A stretch of DNA of 64,000 bases from Methylobacterium sp. E-005 (lineage in GTDB: Bacteria; Pseudomonadota; Alphaproteobacteria; Rhizobiales; Beijerinckiaceae): contig NZ_JAKSYG010000217.1 in assembly GCF_022829725.1 (NCBI RefSeq), positions 1 to 64,000 of the forward strand. Reading direction: 5' to 3'. Below the pieces are notes generated by a model. The model had not been told where the DNA came from and searched no databases. It saw only the letters and a program-made list of their open reading frames with translations. A program made the translations under genes and the position numbers. Of this stretch, positions 1 through 9,214 are shown piece by piece. Position 1 is the first letter of the stretch; each line of letters starts with the position of its first letter.

Positions 1-1
1 T

Positions 2-214
2 CCGGCGCCGATGGATTTCTCCGCGTGGTTCGAGGCCTACCTCGACGGGCCGTCCGGCCCGCGCTGGTACACGTTCGACGCCCGCCACAACCGCCCCCGC
101 ATCGGCCGCATCGTCATGGCCCGCGGCCGCGACGCGACCGACTGCGCGATCTCGACCAATTTCGGCTATGCCCATCTCGCCCGCTTCGACGTGCACACCG
201 ATGAGGTGATCTGA
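2..214 (+). CDS. Transglutaminase-like protein, C-terminal end (partial)
   Basis: The reading frame is open at the left edge of the window and ends with TGA at 212-214, so only about 70 C-terminal residues are present. The text around FDARHNRPRIGRIVMARGRD resembles the end of bacterial transglutaminase-like proteins, where the Asp of the Cys-His-Asp triad lies in a W-Y-T-F-D-A-R-H-N segment. The catalytic Cys would lie upstream, outside the window. The physiological substrate of this group is not established. The family assignment rests on this short conserved tail only. Confidence 0.6.
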   Translation, partial: PAPMDFSAWFEAYLDGPSGPRWYTFDARHNRPRIGRIVMARGRDATDCAISTNFGYAHLARFDVHTDEVI

Positions 215-338
215 TTAACCAGCACGGGTGAAACGGCCTGCGTATTCCGCCGCGCACCGAAATCGTGGCGGTTGTGTGGAACTGGTCGCCTATGCTCACG
301 CTTGTAATGGAAAAGGTTATTGCACAGGCAGGCCACCC

Positions 339-986
339 ATGAAGACCACGGTCACCGCTCTCGCCGCGCTGCTCGGCTCGGCTGTTCTTGCCGCAACGCC
401 CGTCCTTGCTGCGTCGTCCTACGATCCCTTCGGGAGCGGAGACGCCGACACGTACTACCAGGATCAGGGCCCATACGGTTACCAGGGCACCTATGTCCCG
501 GGTTACGGCCAGGGCGTTCAGGCCGCGCCGCAGGCCCAGGTCCAGCCGATCCCGCGGGAAGTCGTTGCGTTCAACGCACCCTACGCCCCCGGCACGATCG
601 TGGTCTCCACCGCCGAGCGCCGGCTCTACTTTGTGACGGGAAACGGTGAGGCGATCCGCTACGGCGTCGGCGTCGGTCGCCCGGGCTTCAGCTGGAGCGG
701 CACGAACACCATCACGGCCAAGCGCGAATGGCCGTCGTGGACGCCCCCGAAGGCCATGATCGCCCGCCGCCCCGACCTGCCGCGCTACATGGCTGGCGGC
801 ATCGAGAACCCGCTCGGCGCCCGCGCCATGTATATTGGCCACACCGAGTACCGCATCCACGGCTCGAACGAGCCGGATACGATCGGCCAGGCGGTCTCGT
901 CGGGTTGCATCCGCATGACCAACGAGGACGTCACCGACCTGTACGAGCGGGTGAAGGTCGGCGCCAAGGTCGTGGTTCTGAACTGA
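339..986 (+). CDS. L,D-transpeptidase (YkuD/ErfK family), exported
   Basis: This is a 215-residue protein with an N-terminal signal peptide (about residues 1-23, ending in an Ala-rich cleavage region) and a YkuD catalytic domain over roughly residues 80-215. The signature His174 to Cys190 is complete (H-G-S-N-E-P ... S-S-G-C-I-R-M). Family members cross-link peptidoglycan stem peptides (3-3 links) or attach lipoproteins in the periplasm. The start at 339 is preferred over an in-frame ATG at 228 because the signal peptide begins there. It appears to be a single-gene unit followed by a GC-rich hairpin. Confidence 0.9.
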   Translation: MKTTVTALAALLGSAVLAATPVLAASSYDPFGSGDADTYYQDQGPYGYQGTYVPGYGQGVQAAPQAQVQPIPREVVAFNAPYAPGTIVVSTAERRLYFVTGNGEAIRYGVGVGRPGFSWSGTNTITAKREWPSWTPPKAMIARRPDLPRYMAGGIENPLGARAMYIGHTEYRIHGSNEPDTIGQAVSSGCIRMTNEDVTDLYERVKVGAKVVVLN

Positions 987-1028
987 AAACGCCGGTCCGG
1001 CTGCGGCCGGTCCGTCTGGAATCGACCA

Positions 1029-1059
1029 GGCCGCGGCGTCCATGCCGGACGCCGCGGCC
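1029..1059. terminator. GC-rich hairpin between convergent genes
   Basis: A 13-bp perfect inverted repeat (GGCCGCGGCGTCC with its complement) has a 5-nt loop. It lies 42 bp after the L,D-transpeptidase stop and before the convergent secreted-protein gene. The plus side is followed only by GTGTCGTT, so it is a weak Rho-independent terminator at best and may serve both directions. Confidence 0.5.
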
Positions 1060-1097
1060 GTGTCGTTCCAGGGCATTCGTTCGCGGGTGGGCCTGCC

Positions 1098-1448
1098 CTA
1101 CGGTACGACGTGGCCGACGGCGGTCTGGGGCGGGCTGAAGGAGGCGATCGGCAGATCGCAGAAGCAGCGCACGCCGAGGGGCCGCGGCCCCGGCAGGGGA
1201 CAGGAGAACGGCTTCGGCCCGGTGATGCCCTGCTGGATCGCGTCGCAATTGAAGCCGACGGGCCCGCGCTCGACCCGGCGCGGCGGACGACGGTAGCCGC
1301 GCTCGTAACCCGGATCCTCATAGGCAGGGCCATCGACATACTGCGCCCGTGCCGCCGGGCCGGGCAGGGCGGCGGCGAGCGCCAGGGCGGCGATCGTGAG
1401 GCGGACAGCATCACGCAGGCGCGGAGGCCCGGAGACAGCGCGGCGCAT
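1098..1448 (-). CDS. Small secreted protein of unknown function
   Basis: This 116-residue protein has a clear signal peptide (Arg-rich start, Ala/Leu core, cleavage near A-R-A-Q around residue 36). The mature part is short and rich in Pro, Arg and Tyr, with three Cys residues (F-N-C-D, F-S-C-P, R-C-F-C region) that could form periplasmic disulfides. An AAGGA-type ribosome site precedes the ATG. I do not recognise a named family. Codon use and GC match the neighbours, which supports a real gene. Confidence 0.6.
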   Translation of the reverse strand: MRRAVSGPPRLRDAVRLTIAALALAAALPGPAARAQYVDGPAYEDPGYERGYRRPPRRVERGPVGFNCDAIQQGITGPKPFSCPLPGPRPLGVRCFCDLPIASFSPPQTAVGHVVP

Positions 1449-1515
1449 CGCAAAAATCCTTCGCTCGATGCGGACGGCATCTCGTCCGCCGGGCGGCTCT
1501 CGGTGGCAATACGGG

Positions 1516-1557
1516 CAAAAACGAGACGGCCCGCCACCGGTAACCGGCAGCGGGCCG
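1516..1557 (-). terminator. Rho-independent terminator of the phasin gene
   Basis: Read on the minus strand, GCGGGCCG (1550-1557) pairs with CGGCCCGC (1527-1534). The stem is followed by TCTCG and a run of five T (complement of 1517-1521). It lies just downstream of the phasin stop codon. Confidence 0.7.
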
Positions 1558-1581
1558 CATGATCATCGCGCGGTGGCGATG

Positions 1582-2070
1582 TTAGTGGCTGGCGCGCTCG
1601 GCGGCGTCCTGCGCATTCTGCGCGGTCTGCTTGGCGGCGTCCTGGCCCTGCTCCATGGCCTTGCGGGCCTCGTCGGCACCCTGCTGCATGGCCGACTTGG
1701 CACGCTCGGCACCCTGCTGCATCGCGCTCTGCGCCAGGCCGCTGAACTCCTTGGCCTGCGCCTGGATGGCAGCGAACTGGCTGCGCACGAACTCGGCCTG
1801 ATGCTGCATCGCCTCCTGCATGTCGCGGGAGCGAACCAGCTTCTGAGCGAGGTCCAGGGCCGCGTTCACGTTCTGCTCGGCATACTCGAAGCCGCGGGTG
1901 GAGACGTCACGGGCATTGGTGCGCGCGAGCTCGGCGGAACCCTGGACCGTGTCAGCCGTACGGCGGGCCGCGCCGATGAAGCTGTCGAACGCCTTGCGGG
2001 CCTGCTCGACGCTCTTCTCGGCCATATCGCGCATCTCGGCCGGGACTTCGTAGTTCGGGGGATTGGCCAT
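1582..2070 (-). CDS. Phasin family protein (PHA granule-associated)
   Basis: This 162-residue, entirely helical protein has no signal peptide. The central region (residues 15-130) matches the phasin pattern: amphipathic helices rich in Ala, Gln, Glu and Lys, with the segment A-R-T-N-A-R-D-V-S-T-R-G-F-E-Y-A. The C-terminus carries repeated A-M-Q-Q-G-A-(D/E) heptad-like units. Phasins coat polyhydroxyalkanoate granules and set their size and number. A GAGGAG ribosome site precedes the ATG. A palindrome about 40-50 bp upstream of the start may bind the PHA repressor PhaR. A terminator follows directly. Confidence 0.85.
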   Translation of the reverse strand: MANPPNYEVPAEMRDMAEKSVEQARKAFDSFIGAARRTADTVQGSAELARTNARDVSTRGFEYAEQNVNAALDLAQKLVRSRDMQEAMQHQAEFVRSQFAAIQAQAKEFSGLAQSAMQQGAERAKSAMQQGADEARKAMEQGQDAAKQTAQNAQDAAERASH

Positions 2071-2107
2071 GTGTCGTCTCCTCTCGTTTCTGCCTGTGGA
2101 TGGCTGT

Positions 2108-2122
2108 TTGTGCAGTGCACAA
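2108..2122. promoter_or_regulatory. Palindrome upstream of phasin gene; possible PhaR operator
   Basis: TTGTGCAGTGCACAA is a perfect palindrome of two 7-bp arms around one central G. It contains TGC-N3-GCA, close to the TGC-rich CTGC-N3-GCAG type sites reported for the PHA-synthesis repressor PhaR. It lies 38-52 bp upstream of the phasin start, where a repressor could block transcription. The sequence is seen directly; the PhaR link is inference. Confidence 0.5.
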
Positions 2123-2316
2123 TAACCGATTCGCGGCCATATGCCAGCCGCGCCACTGGCGTTAAGGTTGACATAACGTAAACGTGTGACGGTCGTTGCG
2201 AAGATTTAGCGCGTCCGCGAGAGAGCGTTTACAAAGGGCGCGGGTCGTCTGCGTTTCTCGGTGAGAGGAACGTCGGATCGCGTTTGGGTTCGAGGTCGCG
2301 AGCTTTGGAGACGACA

Positions 2317-4737
2317 TTGATACCGGCCGACCCGGAGCGTGAGCGCGGCCTCGCCGCGGCCTTCACGGCCTGGAAGCGGCTGCCGAACCTGTCGCCCGCG
2401 CTCGCCGGGCCAGATGCTGTTCATCTCGTGTTCGATGCGGTGGGCGGGCGGATCCTGCACGCCTCCGAGGCGGCGCGTACCCTGTCGGAGGCTCTGGCGG
2501 GCTCCAGTCTGGCCACCCTGTGCCGGCAGATCGCTTCAGCGGCCCCCGACGATTCCACGCCCCGGCTCGCGCGGCTTCGGCTCGATCCGCGCCGGATCGC
2601 GCCGCCGACGCTTTGCTGGCTCGCGCGCGGTCGGCAGGACGACGGAACCCCGGTCATTCTGGTGGCGCTCACGGGACCGGTGAGCCCGCGGGCCCGCAAG
2701 CGCCAGCCTGAGGCCGCACCGGCACCGGCCCAGGCCCCGGCGCCCGTCCGGGGGGATCGCTTCCTGTGGCGGCTCGACCCCGCCGGCACTGTCACCCTGT
2801 TCACAGGGCCTGACATCCTGGCCGGCCTCGTCGGGCAGCGCTTACAGGATCTCGCCGCAGCCGGTGGCATATCGGGGGCGGACGGGGCATTGGCGGCGCT
2901 GCGCGACCGGAAGACGTTCCGGGGCGAGCCGGCGGTGCTGGATGCCGGGGCCGGGCCGTGCCGCGTCGAGCTGTCGGGCGCTCCAATCGGCCGTGGCGAG
3001 GCCGCCTTCGCGGGCTTCGCCGGCTTCGGTCTGATTCGCGGACTGCCGGCTCCGGCGGCGGAGCCGGTGGCGAACGCATTGCCCGAACGATCCGAGCCCC
3101 CGCCTCCGCCCGCGGCGGATCCCGTCGTATTGCTGTCCGAGCCCGGCCATGCCGCGACAGCCGGGCCGGAGCCGGCCGCGACCGCTCTGTCGACGGACGA
3201 GCACGCCGCGTTCCGTGAGATCGCGCGGGCGCTCGGTGCGCGCTATGCCGGCGATGAAGCGGGCTCTGAACAGACCGCGCCCAGGCCCGAGGGCGGCGCC
3301 GTCATGCCGTTCCCGGGCCCGCAGACGGCCCTATCGGAATCGCGTGACGGTCGCGGCGGCGCTGCATCCTCCAACGACGTCCTGAACGGTCTGCCGCTTC
3401 CGGCCCTGATGCATCGGGATGGGGTGATCCTCGCCGCAAACCGCAGGCTCCTGGCGATCACGGGAGACGCCGACCTCCCAGCCCTGTCCGGGCGCGGACT
3501 GGGCGGCCTGCTTCCCGGCGCGCTGGTGCCGGACGCACCGGAGGCGGCGCCGCGCCTGACGGCCGTCACCTGTGCCGACGGACAGACCCGGCCGGTCGAA
3601 ATCCTGAGCGGTGCGGGCAGCTGGGCCGGCGAGCCGGCTGCCTCTCTGATTGTTCGACCGGTCGACGAGGCCGATGCGGCCACCGCCCTGACGGCCGAGC
3701 GCCTTGCCCGCGCCGCCCAGGCCGAGCGGGCCCTCAGTGCCGAGGCTGCCCTGAATGCGCTCGATAGCGGCATCGTCATGCTCGATCAGGCGGGGCGGAT
3801 CGTGGCGGTGAACCGCGCCGCCGCAACCCTGTTCGGCTGCGAGCCCCGGGAGATCGTGGGCGGCAGCTTCGTTGCGCAGTTCGATCGGGATTGCGTGCTG
3901 ACCGTCGCGGATGCCCTGCGCGGTGTGGTGGGAGGCCCACGCCGCGTGACGCTCGGGGGCGTGCCTGTGACTCTCGATGTCAAGACGGCGGCGGGGGATG
4001 GCCGTCTGGTCGCCATTCTTGAAGTCGCGAACCGGCCCCGTGTGCTTGGGACCTCGGAAACCCTGGATCGGGAGGCTTCGAACGGCGCCGGCACGGCCTT
4101 GGCCCGGCTGGATCGTGCGGTCCGCGAACCGCTGCCGGCTATGATCGAACTCGCCGACGCGATGCTGAAGGAGCCGTTCGGCGCCCTCGGCGACGCGCGT
4201 TACCGCGCCGGCCTCGCCGAGATCAAGGCGTCCGGCGACCGGATGCTCGAACGCGTCGGAAAGCTCCTGGACCTCGCGGCCGTGGAGGCCGGCGCCCTGC
4301 ACCTCGAACCCCGCCGTCTGGATCTCAACGACGTCGCAGCCGGATGCGTGGCGCAACTCCAGGCGCAGGCGGCTCGCGGTCGCATCGTCGTGCGCACGAG
4401 TTTCTCCAGCGATCTTGCGGAACTGGAAGCCGACGAGCGCTCAGTGAGCCGCGCCGCGGCCCTGATCATCGAGAACGCGATCCGGCGTTCGGCGGCCGGC
4501 GGTCAGATCATCGTGTCGACCGGAGCGGCCGAACTGACGACCGTCGCCCTGCGGGTCCGCCATACCGGGGCTGCCGCGCGGCCCTCGCCCGAGCTGGCCG
4601 GAGATGTCGAGGAGGGACTCGCCCTGCCCCGCGCCCTTGTGGAGGCCAATGGCGGCCGGCTTCAGCTCTCGACGCCGGCCGAGGACGGCACGCTGGTGGA
4701 GATCATCATGCCGACGCGGCGAGCAGCGGGCGGTTGA
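2317..4737 (+). CDS. PAS-domain protein with degenerate histidine kinase core
   Basis: This is an approximately 806-residue soluble protein. A low-complexity N-terminal half with Pro/Ala linkers is followed by two PAS-like segments (about residues 353-440 and 478-575), a HisKA-like helical pair (about 594-660) and a HATPase_c-like region (about 665-800). The HisKA part resembles the PleC/PdhS type. However, the phospho-acceptor His is replaced by Arg600 in D-R-A-V-R-E-P-L, and the G1 motif D-x-G-x-G reads H-T-G-A-A. The N-box Asn is kept (E-N-A-I-R-R-S). It is therefore likely a pseudokinase or scaffold. The start is uncertain: TTG at 2317 has GGAGA seven bases upstream, and another in-frame TTG lies at 2284. 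The partner is unknown. Confidence 0.75.
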   Translation: MIPADPERERGLAAAFTAWKRLPNLSPALAGPDAVHLVFDAVGGRILHASEAARTLSEALAGSSLATLCRQIASAAPDDSTPRLARLRLDPRRIAPPTLCWLARGRQDDGTPVILVALTGPVSPRARKRQPEAAPAPAQAPAPVRGDRFLWRLDPAGTVTLFTGPDILAGLVGQRLQDLAAAGGISGADGALAALRDRKTFRGEPAVLDAGAGPCRVELSGAPIGRGEAAFAGFAGFGLIRGLPAPAAEPVANALPERSEPPPPPAADPVVLLSEPGHAATAGPEPAATALSTDEHAAFREIARALGARYAGDEAGSEQTAPRPEGGAVMPFPGPQTALSESRDGRGGAASSNDVLNGLPLPALMHRDGVILAANRRLLAITGDADLPALSGRGLGGLLPGALVPDAPEAAPRLTAVTCADGQTRPVEILSGAGSWAGEPAASLIVRPVDEADAATALTAERLARAAQAERALSAEAALNALDSGIVMLDQAGRIVAVNRAAATLFGCEPREIVGGSFVAQFDRDCVLTVADALRGVVGGPRRVTLGGVPVTLDVKTAAGDGRLVAILEVANRPRVLGTSETLDREASNGAGTALARLDRAVREPLPAMIELADAMLKEPFGALGDARYRAGLAEIKASGDRMLERVGKLLDLAAVEAGALHLEPRRLDLNDVAAGCVAQLQAQAARGRIVVRTSFSSDLAELEADERSVSRAAALIIENAIRRSAAGGQIIVSTGAAELTTVALRVRHTGAAARPSPELAGDVEEGLALPRALVEANGGRLQLSTPAEDGTLVEIIMPTRRAAGG

Positions 4738-5015
4738 GGCTTCCCCTGGGTCGGAGCAGCCGCTCTCCGGCACGGGGTGTTCGAACATACGGATGGGCGT
4801 ATCCGAAACTCTTCCTGCGCTCGGCTTGACAGCTCAACGCCAACCCTTCACTCACCACGTTACATTGCGCCCAATATATTTAGCGGATACGGCAGCCCGG
4901 CGCGTGAAACGACGATGATATCGCCAGCGTAGAGTGTAGGCTACGTTACTTTGGAAGTCCTGGCTGCGCGGCACAGACCGCGATACGATCGGGCGCCAAG
5001 CAGGGATGGAAAGCC

Positions 5016-6962
5016 ATGGAAGGCAAGGTCATCGAGGTACAGGCCGCGTGGCGTGAGGGTGCTCACGTCGACGACGCCCAGTACCAGGACATGTACAAGG
5101 CGTCGATTTCCGATCCTGACGCTTTTTGGGCTGAGCACGGCAAGCGCATCGACTGGATGAGCCCGTTCTCCACGGTCAAGAATACCAGCTTCGAGCCGGG
5201 CAAGATCTCGATCAAGTGGTTCGAGGACGGCACGACCAACGTCGCCCACAATTGCATCGACCGGCACTTGGAAACCCGGGGCGACCAGACCGCGATCATC
5301 TGGGAGGGCGACAACCCGGATGAATCCAAACACATCACGTACCGGGAGCTGCACGCGCAGGTCTGCCGGATGGCCAACGTCCTGCGCAATCGCGGAGTCG
5401 GCAAGGGTGATCGCGTCACGCTGTACCTTCCGATGATTCCGGAGGCGGCCTACGCAATGCTCGCCTGTGCGCGTCTCGGGGCGATCCACGCCATCGTGTT
5501 CGGCGGTTTCTCGCCGGACTCCCTCGCCTCCCGCATCCAGGGCTGTGGCTCCAAGCTGGTGATCACCGCCGACGAGGGCCTGCGCGGCGGCCGCAAGGTG
5601 CCGCTGAAGGCCAATGTCGACGAGGCGATCAAGCGCGTCGGCGGCGATCTGGTCGACCACGTCGTCGTGGTGCGCCGCACCGGTGGCAACGTCGCGATGG
5701 AGCCCGGCCGCGACGTCTATTACGACGAGGCTGCCGAGCAGGTGACCGACGAGTGCCCCGCCACGGCGGTGGACGCGGAGCACCCGCTGTTCATCCTCTA
5801 CACCTCGGGCTCGACCGGTCAGCCGAAGGGCGTGGTCCACACCACCGGCGGCTATCTCGTCTACGCGTCCATGACTCACGAATACGTCTTCGATTACCGC
5901 GAAGGCGACGTGTACTGGTGCACCGCCGATGTCGGCTGGGTGACCGGCCACAGCTACATCGTGTACGGGCCGCTCGCGAACGGCGCGACGACGCTGATGT
6001 TCGAGGGGATCCCGACCTATCCGTCGAGCTCCCGGTTCTGGGAGGTGATCGACAAGCACAAGGTCAACATCTTTTACACTGCGCCGACGGCGATTCGCTC
6101 GCTGATGGGCGGCGGTGAGGGTCCGGTGAAGAAGACCTCGCGGGCGTCGCTGCGGGTCCTGGGCTCGGTCGGCGAGCCGATCAACCCGGAAGCCTGGGAC
6201 TGGTACTACAACGTCGTCGGCGACAAGCGCTGCCCGATCGTCGATACATGGTGGCAGACCGAGACCGGCGGCATCCTGATCACGCCACTCCCGGGCGCCA
6301 CCGCGCTCAAGCCCGGCTCGGCGACGCGGCCCTTCTTCGGCGTGAAGCCGGAGATGGTCGATGCGGAGGGCAAGGTCCTGGCGGGCACCTGTGAGGGCAA
6401 TCTCTGCATCGCCGATTCCTGGCCGGGCCAGATGCGCACCGTCTACGGCGACCACGAGCGGTTCGAGCAGACCTACTTCTCGACCTACCCTGGCAAATAC
6501 TTCACCGGTGACGGGGCGCGGCGCGACGCCGACGGCTATTACTGGATCACCGGTCGGGTCGATGATGTCATCAACGTCTCGGGCCACCGGATGGGTACAG
6601 CCGAAGTGGAATCGTCGCTGGTTGCTCATCCTAAAGTTGCAGAAGCCGCGGTCGTCGGCTACCCGCACAATGTGAAGGGCCAGGGCATCTACGCCTACGT
6701 GACCCTCAACGACGGCGAGGAGGGCGATGACGCGCTGCGCAAGGAGCTCGTGACCTGGGTCCGCAAGGATATCGGTCCGATCGCCTCGCCCGACCTGATC
6801 CAGTTCGCGCCGGGCCTGCCCAAGACCCGTTCGGGCAAGATCATGCGCCGGATCCTGCGCAAGATCGCGGAGGACGATTTCGGCTCGCTCGGAGACACCT
6901 CGACGCTGGCGGAGCCGGCGGTGGTCGATGACCTGATCGAGAACCGGCAGAACCGGGCCTGA
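5016..6962 (+). CDS. acs: Acetyl-CoA synthetase (AMP-forming)
   Basis: This 648-residue protein converts acetate, ATP and CoA to acetyl-CoA in the cytoplasm. The length fits the family. The AMP-binding motif Y-T-S-G-S-T-G-Q-P-K-G is near residues 261-271, and W-W-Q-T-E-T-G-G follows in the core. The C-terminal P-K-T-R-S-G-K-I-M carries Lys608, the site that is reversibly acetylated in characterised Acs enzymes. GGAAAG precedes the ATG. A DUF485 protein and the acetate permease ActP follow on the same strand, the usual acetate-scavenging arrangement. No conserved operator was recognised in the 278 bp upstream. Confidence 0.97.
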   Translation: MEGKVIEVQAAWREGAHVDDAQYQDMYKASISDPDAFWAEHGKRIDWMSPFSTVKNTSFEPGKISIKWFEDGTTNVAHNCIDRHLETRGDQTAIIWEGDNPDESKHITYRELHAQVCRMANVLRNRGVGKGDRVTLYLPMIPEAAYAMLACARLGAIHAIVFGGFSPDSLASRIQGCGSKLVITADEGLRGGRKVPLKANVDEAIKRVGGDLVDHVVVVRRTGGNVAMEPGRDVYYDEAAEQVTDECPATAVDAEHPLFILYTSGSTGQPKGVVHTTGGYLVYASMTHEYVFDYREGDVYWCTADVGWVTGHSYIVYGPLANGATTLMFEGIPTYPSSSRFWEVIDKHKVNIFYTAPTAIRSLMGGGEGPVKKTSRASLRVLGSVGEPINPEAWDWYYNVVGDKRCPIVDTWWQTETGGILITPLPGATALKPGSATRPFFGVKPEMVDAEGKVLAGTCEGNLCIADSWPGQMRTVYGDHERFEQTYFSTYPGKYFTGDGARRDADGYYWITGRVDDVINVSGHRMGTAEVESSLVAHPKVAEAAVVGYPHNVKGQGIYAYVTLNDGEEGDDALRKELVTWVRKDIGPIASPDLIQFAPGLPKTRSGKIMRRILRKIAEDDFGSLGDTSTLAEPAVVDDLIENRQNRA

Positions 6963-7099
6963 TCGTGCCCGCGCCTCCGAGACGGCGGCGCGGGACTTCA
7001 TCGAGGCGGATGCCGGTCCGGCGCCCACCTCCAACAAGAACCACGAATCTTCAACGCGATGAACCCGGGGGCCGGAGAGCCCTCGCGGGAGGAACGGTC

Positions 7100-7474
7100 A
7101 TGAGCAGCGGCACGACACTCGGCGCCCGGGGACGCCCGGCACCCCCGGGGACAGCCACCCTCGGGACAGATCAGGATCCGCAGGTTGCGCGGATCGCCCG
7201 GTCCCCGGAATTCCAGCAGCTGGTGAGCGAGCGCACGCGCTTCGCCTGGACGCTCACGGTCCTGATGCTGATCGTCTATTTCGGCTTCATCGGCCTCATT
7301 GCCTTCGACAAGTCGCTGCTGGCCGTGAAGGTCGGTGGCACCGCCTCGCTCGGGCTCTTCGTCGGCGTGTTCGTGATCCTGTTCGCCTTCCTGCTGACCG
7401 GCATCTACGTGGCCCGGGCCAATACGCGTTTCGACGCGCTCAGCGACGCCCTGAAGCGGAGCTTTGGCCGATGA
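7100..7474 (+). CDS. DUF485 inner-membrane protein (YjcH-like)
   Basis: This 124-residue protein has two strong membrane segments (about residues 50-72 and 85-110) and the DUF485 pattern (A-R-S-P-E-F-Q-Q-L-V, then F-A-W-T-L-T). In enterobacteria the equivalent yjcH sits between acs and actP, as here. Its role in acetate uptake is presumed but not defined. The start at 7100 has GGAGGAA close upstream. Its stop codon overlaps the ATG of actP (ATGA at 7471-7474), so translation is likely coupled. Confidence 0.85.
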   Translation: MSSGTTLGARGRPAPPGTATLGTDQDPQVARIARSPEFQQLVSERTRFAWTLTVLMLIVYFGFIGLIAFDKSLLAVKVGGTASLGLFVGVFVILFAFLLTGIYVARANTRFDALSDALKRSFGR

Positions 7475-9153
7475 ACCGCCTTCTCCTTGGGCTGACCCTC
7501 GCCGCCGTCGCGGCCAGCGCAGCCTACGCGGCCGGCCCGGATCTCGGCGCCGTTCAGCAATCGGCCACGAACTGGCCGGCCATCCTGATGTTCCTGTTCT
7601 TCGTGCTGCTGACGCTCGGCATCACCTACAAGGCGGCCAAGGGCACCAAGTCGGCGGCCGACTTCTACGCCGCCGGCGGCGGCATTTCGGCGGGTACCAA
7701 TTCGCTGGCGATCGCCGGCGACTACATGTCGGCGGCCTCCTTCCTGGGCATCTCGGGCCTCGTCTACACGTCGGGCTTCGACGGGCTGATCTACTCGACG
7801 GGCTTCCTGGTCGGCTGGCCAATCGTGCTGTTCCTGATCGCGGAGCGGTTGCGCAATCTCGGCAAGTTCACCTTCGCCGACGTAGCGAGCTTCCGCCTCG
7901 ATCAGACCTCGATCCGCATCATCTCGGCGGTGGGCACCCTCGTGGTGGTGGCGTTCTACCTGATCGCCCAGATGGTCGGCGCGGGCAAACTGATCCAGCT
8001 CCTGTTCGGACTGCCCTACCTCTATGCGGTGATCATCGTCGGCGTGCTGATGATCGTCTACGTGGCCTTCGGCGGCATGAAGGCGACCACCTGGGTGCAG
8101 GTGATCAAGGCCTGCCTGCTGCTCGGCGGCGCGACCTTCATGGCCGGCGCTGTGCTGCTCAAATACGGCTTCAACCCGGAGGTGCTGTTCGCCAGCGCCG
8201 TGCAGGTCCATCCGAAGGGCGATGCCATCATGGCTCCGGGCGGGCTCGTGTCGAACCCGGTCGAGGCGCTCTCCCTCGGCGTCGGCCTGATGTTCGGGAC
8301 CGCCGGCCTGCCGCATATCCTGATGCGGTTCTTCACCGTCTCGGACGCCCAGGCCGCGCGCAAATCGGTGTTCTACGCCACCGGCCTGATCGGCTACTTC
8401 TACATCCTCACCTTCATCATCGGCTTCGGCGGCATCGCCCTGCTGATGTCGGATCCGAGCTACTTCAAGCTCGGTCCCGCCGGTGCCTTCGACAAGCTGA
8501 AGGACATGATCGGCGGCACCAACATGGTGGCGGTGAATCTGGCCAACGCGGTCGGCGGCCCGTACTTCCTGGGCTTCATCTCGGCGGTGGCCTTCGCGAC
8601 GATCCTCGCGGTCGTCGCCGGCCTGACCCTCGCCGGCGCCTCGGCGATCAGCCACGATCTCTACGCCCAGGTGATCGCCCGCGGGCGCACCACCGAGAAG
8701 CATGAGGTCAACCTCTCGAAGTTCTCGGCGGTGGTGATCGGCCTCGTGGCGATCTACCTCGGCTACGTGTTCGAGAACCAGAACGTGGCCTTCATGGTCG
8801 GCCTGGCTTTCGCGGTCGCGGCGAGCTGCAACTTCCCGGTGCTTGCCATGTCGATCCTGTGGCGCGGCACGACCACCTGGGGGGCGCTGACCGGCGGCCT
8901 CGTCGGCCTAATCTCGGCGGTCACCATGGTGGTTCTGTCGAAGGCCGTCTGGGTGACGACCTTCGGCCACCCCGCCCCGTTGTTCCCCTACGACAACCCG
9001 GCCCTGTTCTCGATGCCGCTGGCCTTCGCGACGATCTGGGTGGTGTCGCTGATGGACAAATCCCGGCGGGCTCAGCGTGAGCGGGCGGCCTTCGAGGCTC
9101 AGTACGTGCGCTCTGAGACCGGCATCGGAGCGTCCGGCGCGCACGCGCACTGA
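7471..9153 (+). CDS. actP: Cation/acetate symporter
   Basis: This 560-residue sodium:solute symporter family protein has about 13 membrane helices and an N-terminal signal-like segment ending near A-Y-A-A-G. Conserved text such as A-A-D-F-Y-A-A-G-G-G-I and G-D-Y-M-S-A-A-S-F-L-G matches ActP. It imports acetate and other short carboxylates with a cation. It overlaps the DUF485 gene by four bases and lies in the acs block. A good terminator follows. Confidence 0.95.
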   Translation: MNRLLLGLTLAAVAASAAYAAGPDLGAVQQSATNWPAILMFLFFVLLTLGITYKAAKGTKSAADFYAAGGGISAGTNSLAIAGDYMSAASFLGISGLVYTSGFDGLIYSTGFLVGWPIVLFLIAERLRNLGKFTFADVASFRLDQTSIRIISAVGTLVVVAFYLIAQMVGAGKLIQLLFGLPYLYAVIIVGVLMIVYVAFGGMKATTWVQVIKACLLLGGATFMAGAVLLKYGFNPEVLFASAVQVHPKGDAIMAPGGLVSNPVEALSLGVGLMFGTAGLPHILMRFFTVSDAQAARKSVFYATGLIGYFYILTFIIGFGGIALLMSDPSYFKLGPAGAFDKLKDMIGGTNMVAVNLANAVGGPYFLGFISAVAFATILAVVAGLTLAGASAISHDLYAQVIARGRTTEKHEVNLSKFSAVVIGLVAIYLGYVFENQNVAFMVGLAFAVAASCNFPVLAMSILWRGTTTWGALTGGLVGLISAVTMVVLSKAVWVTTFGHPAPLFPYDNPALFSMPLAFATIWVVSLMDKSRRAQRERAAFEAQYVRSETGIGASGAHAH

Positions 9154-9181
9154 CCGTCACACGGCACTGGACGGGACCCGG

Positions 9182-9214
9182 AGGGCGCGGCGAAGGCCGC
9201 GCCCTTCCTGTTTT
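9182..9214 (+). terminator. Rho-independent terminator after actP
   Basis: AGGGCGCGGC (9182-9191) pairs perfectly with GCCGCGCCCT (9196-9205) across a GAAG loop. The stem is followed by TCCTGTTTT. It ends the acs-DUF485-actP unit. Confidence 0.8.

Noticed and set aside
4941..7037. Long open frame on the minus strand opposite acs
   Set aside because: It mirrors the codon pattern of acs in high-GC DNA and has an Arg/His/Asp-rich composition with no domain; acs is certain.
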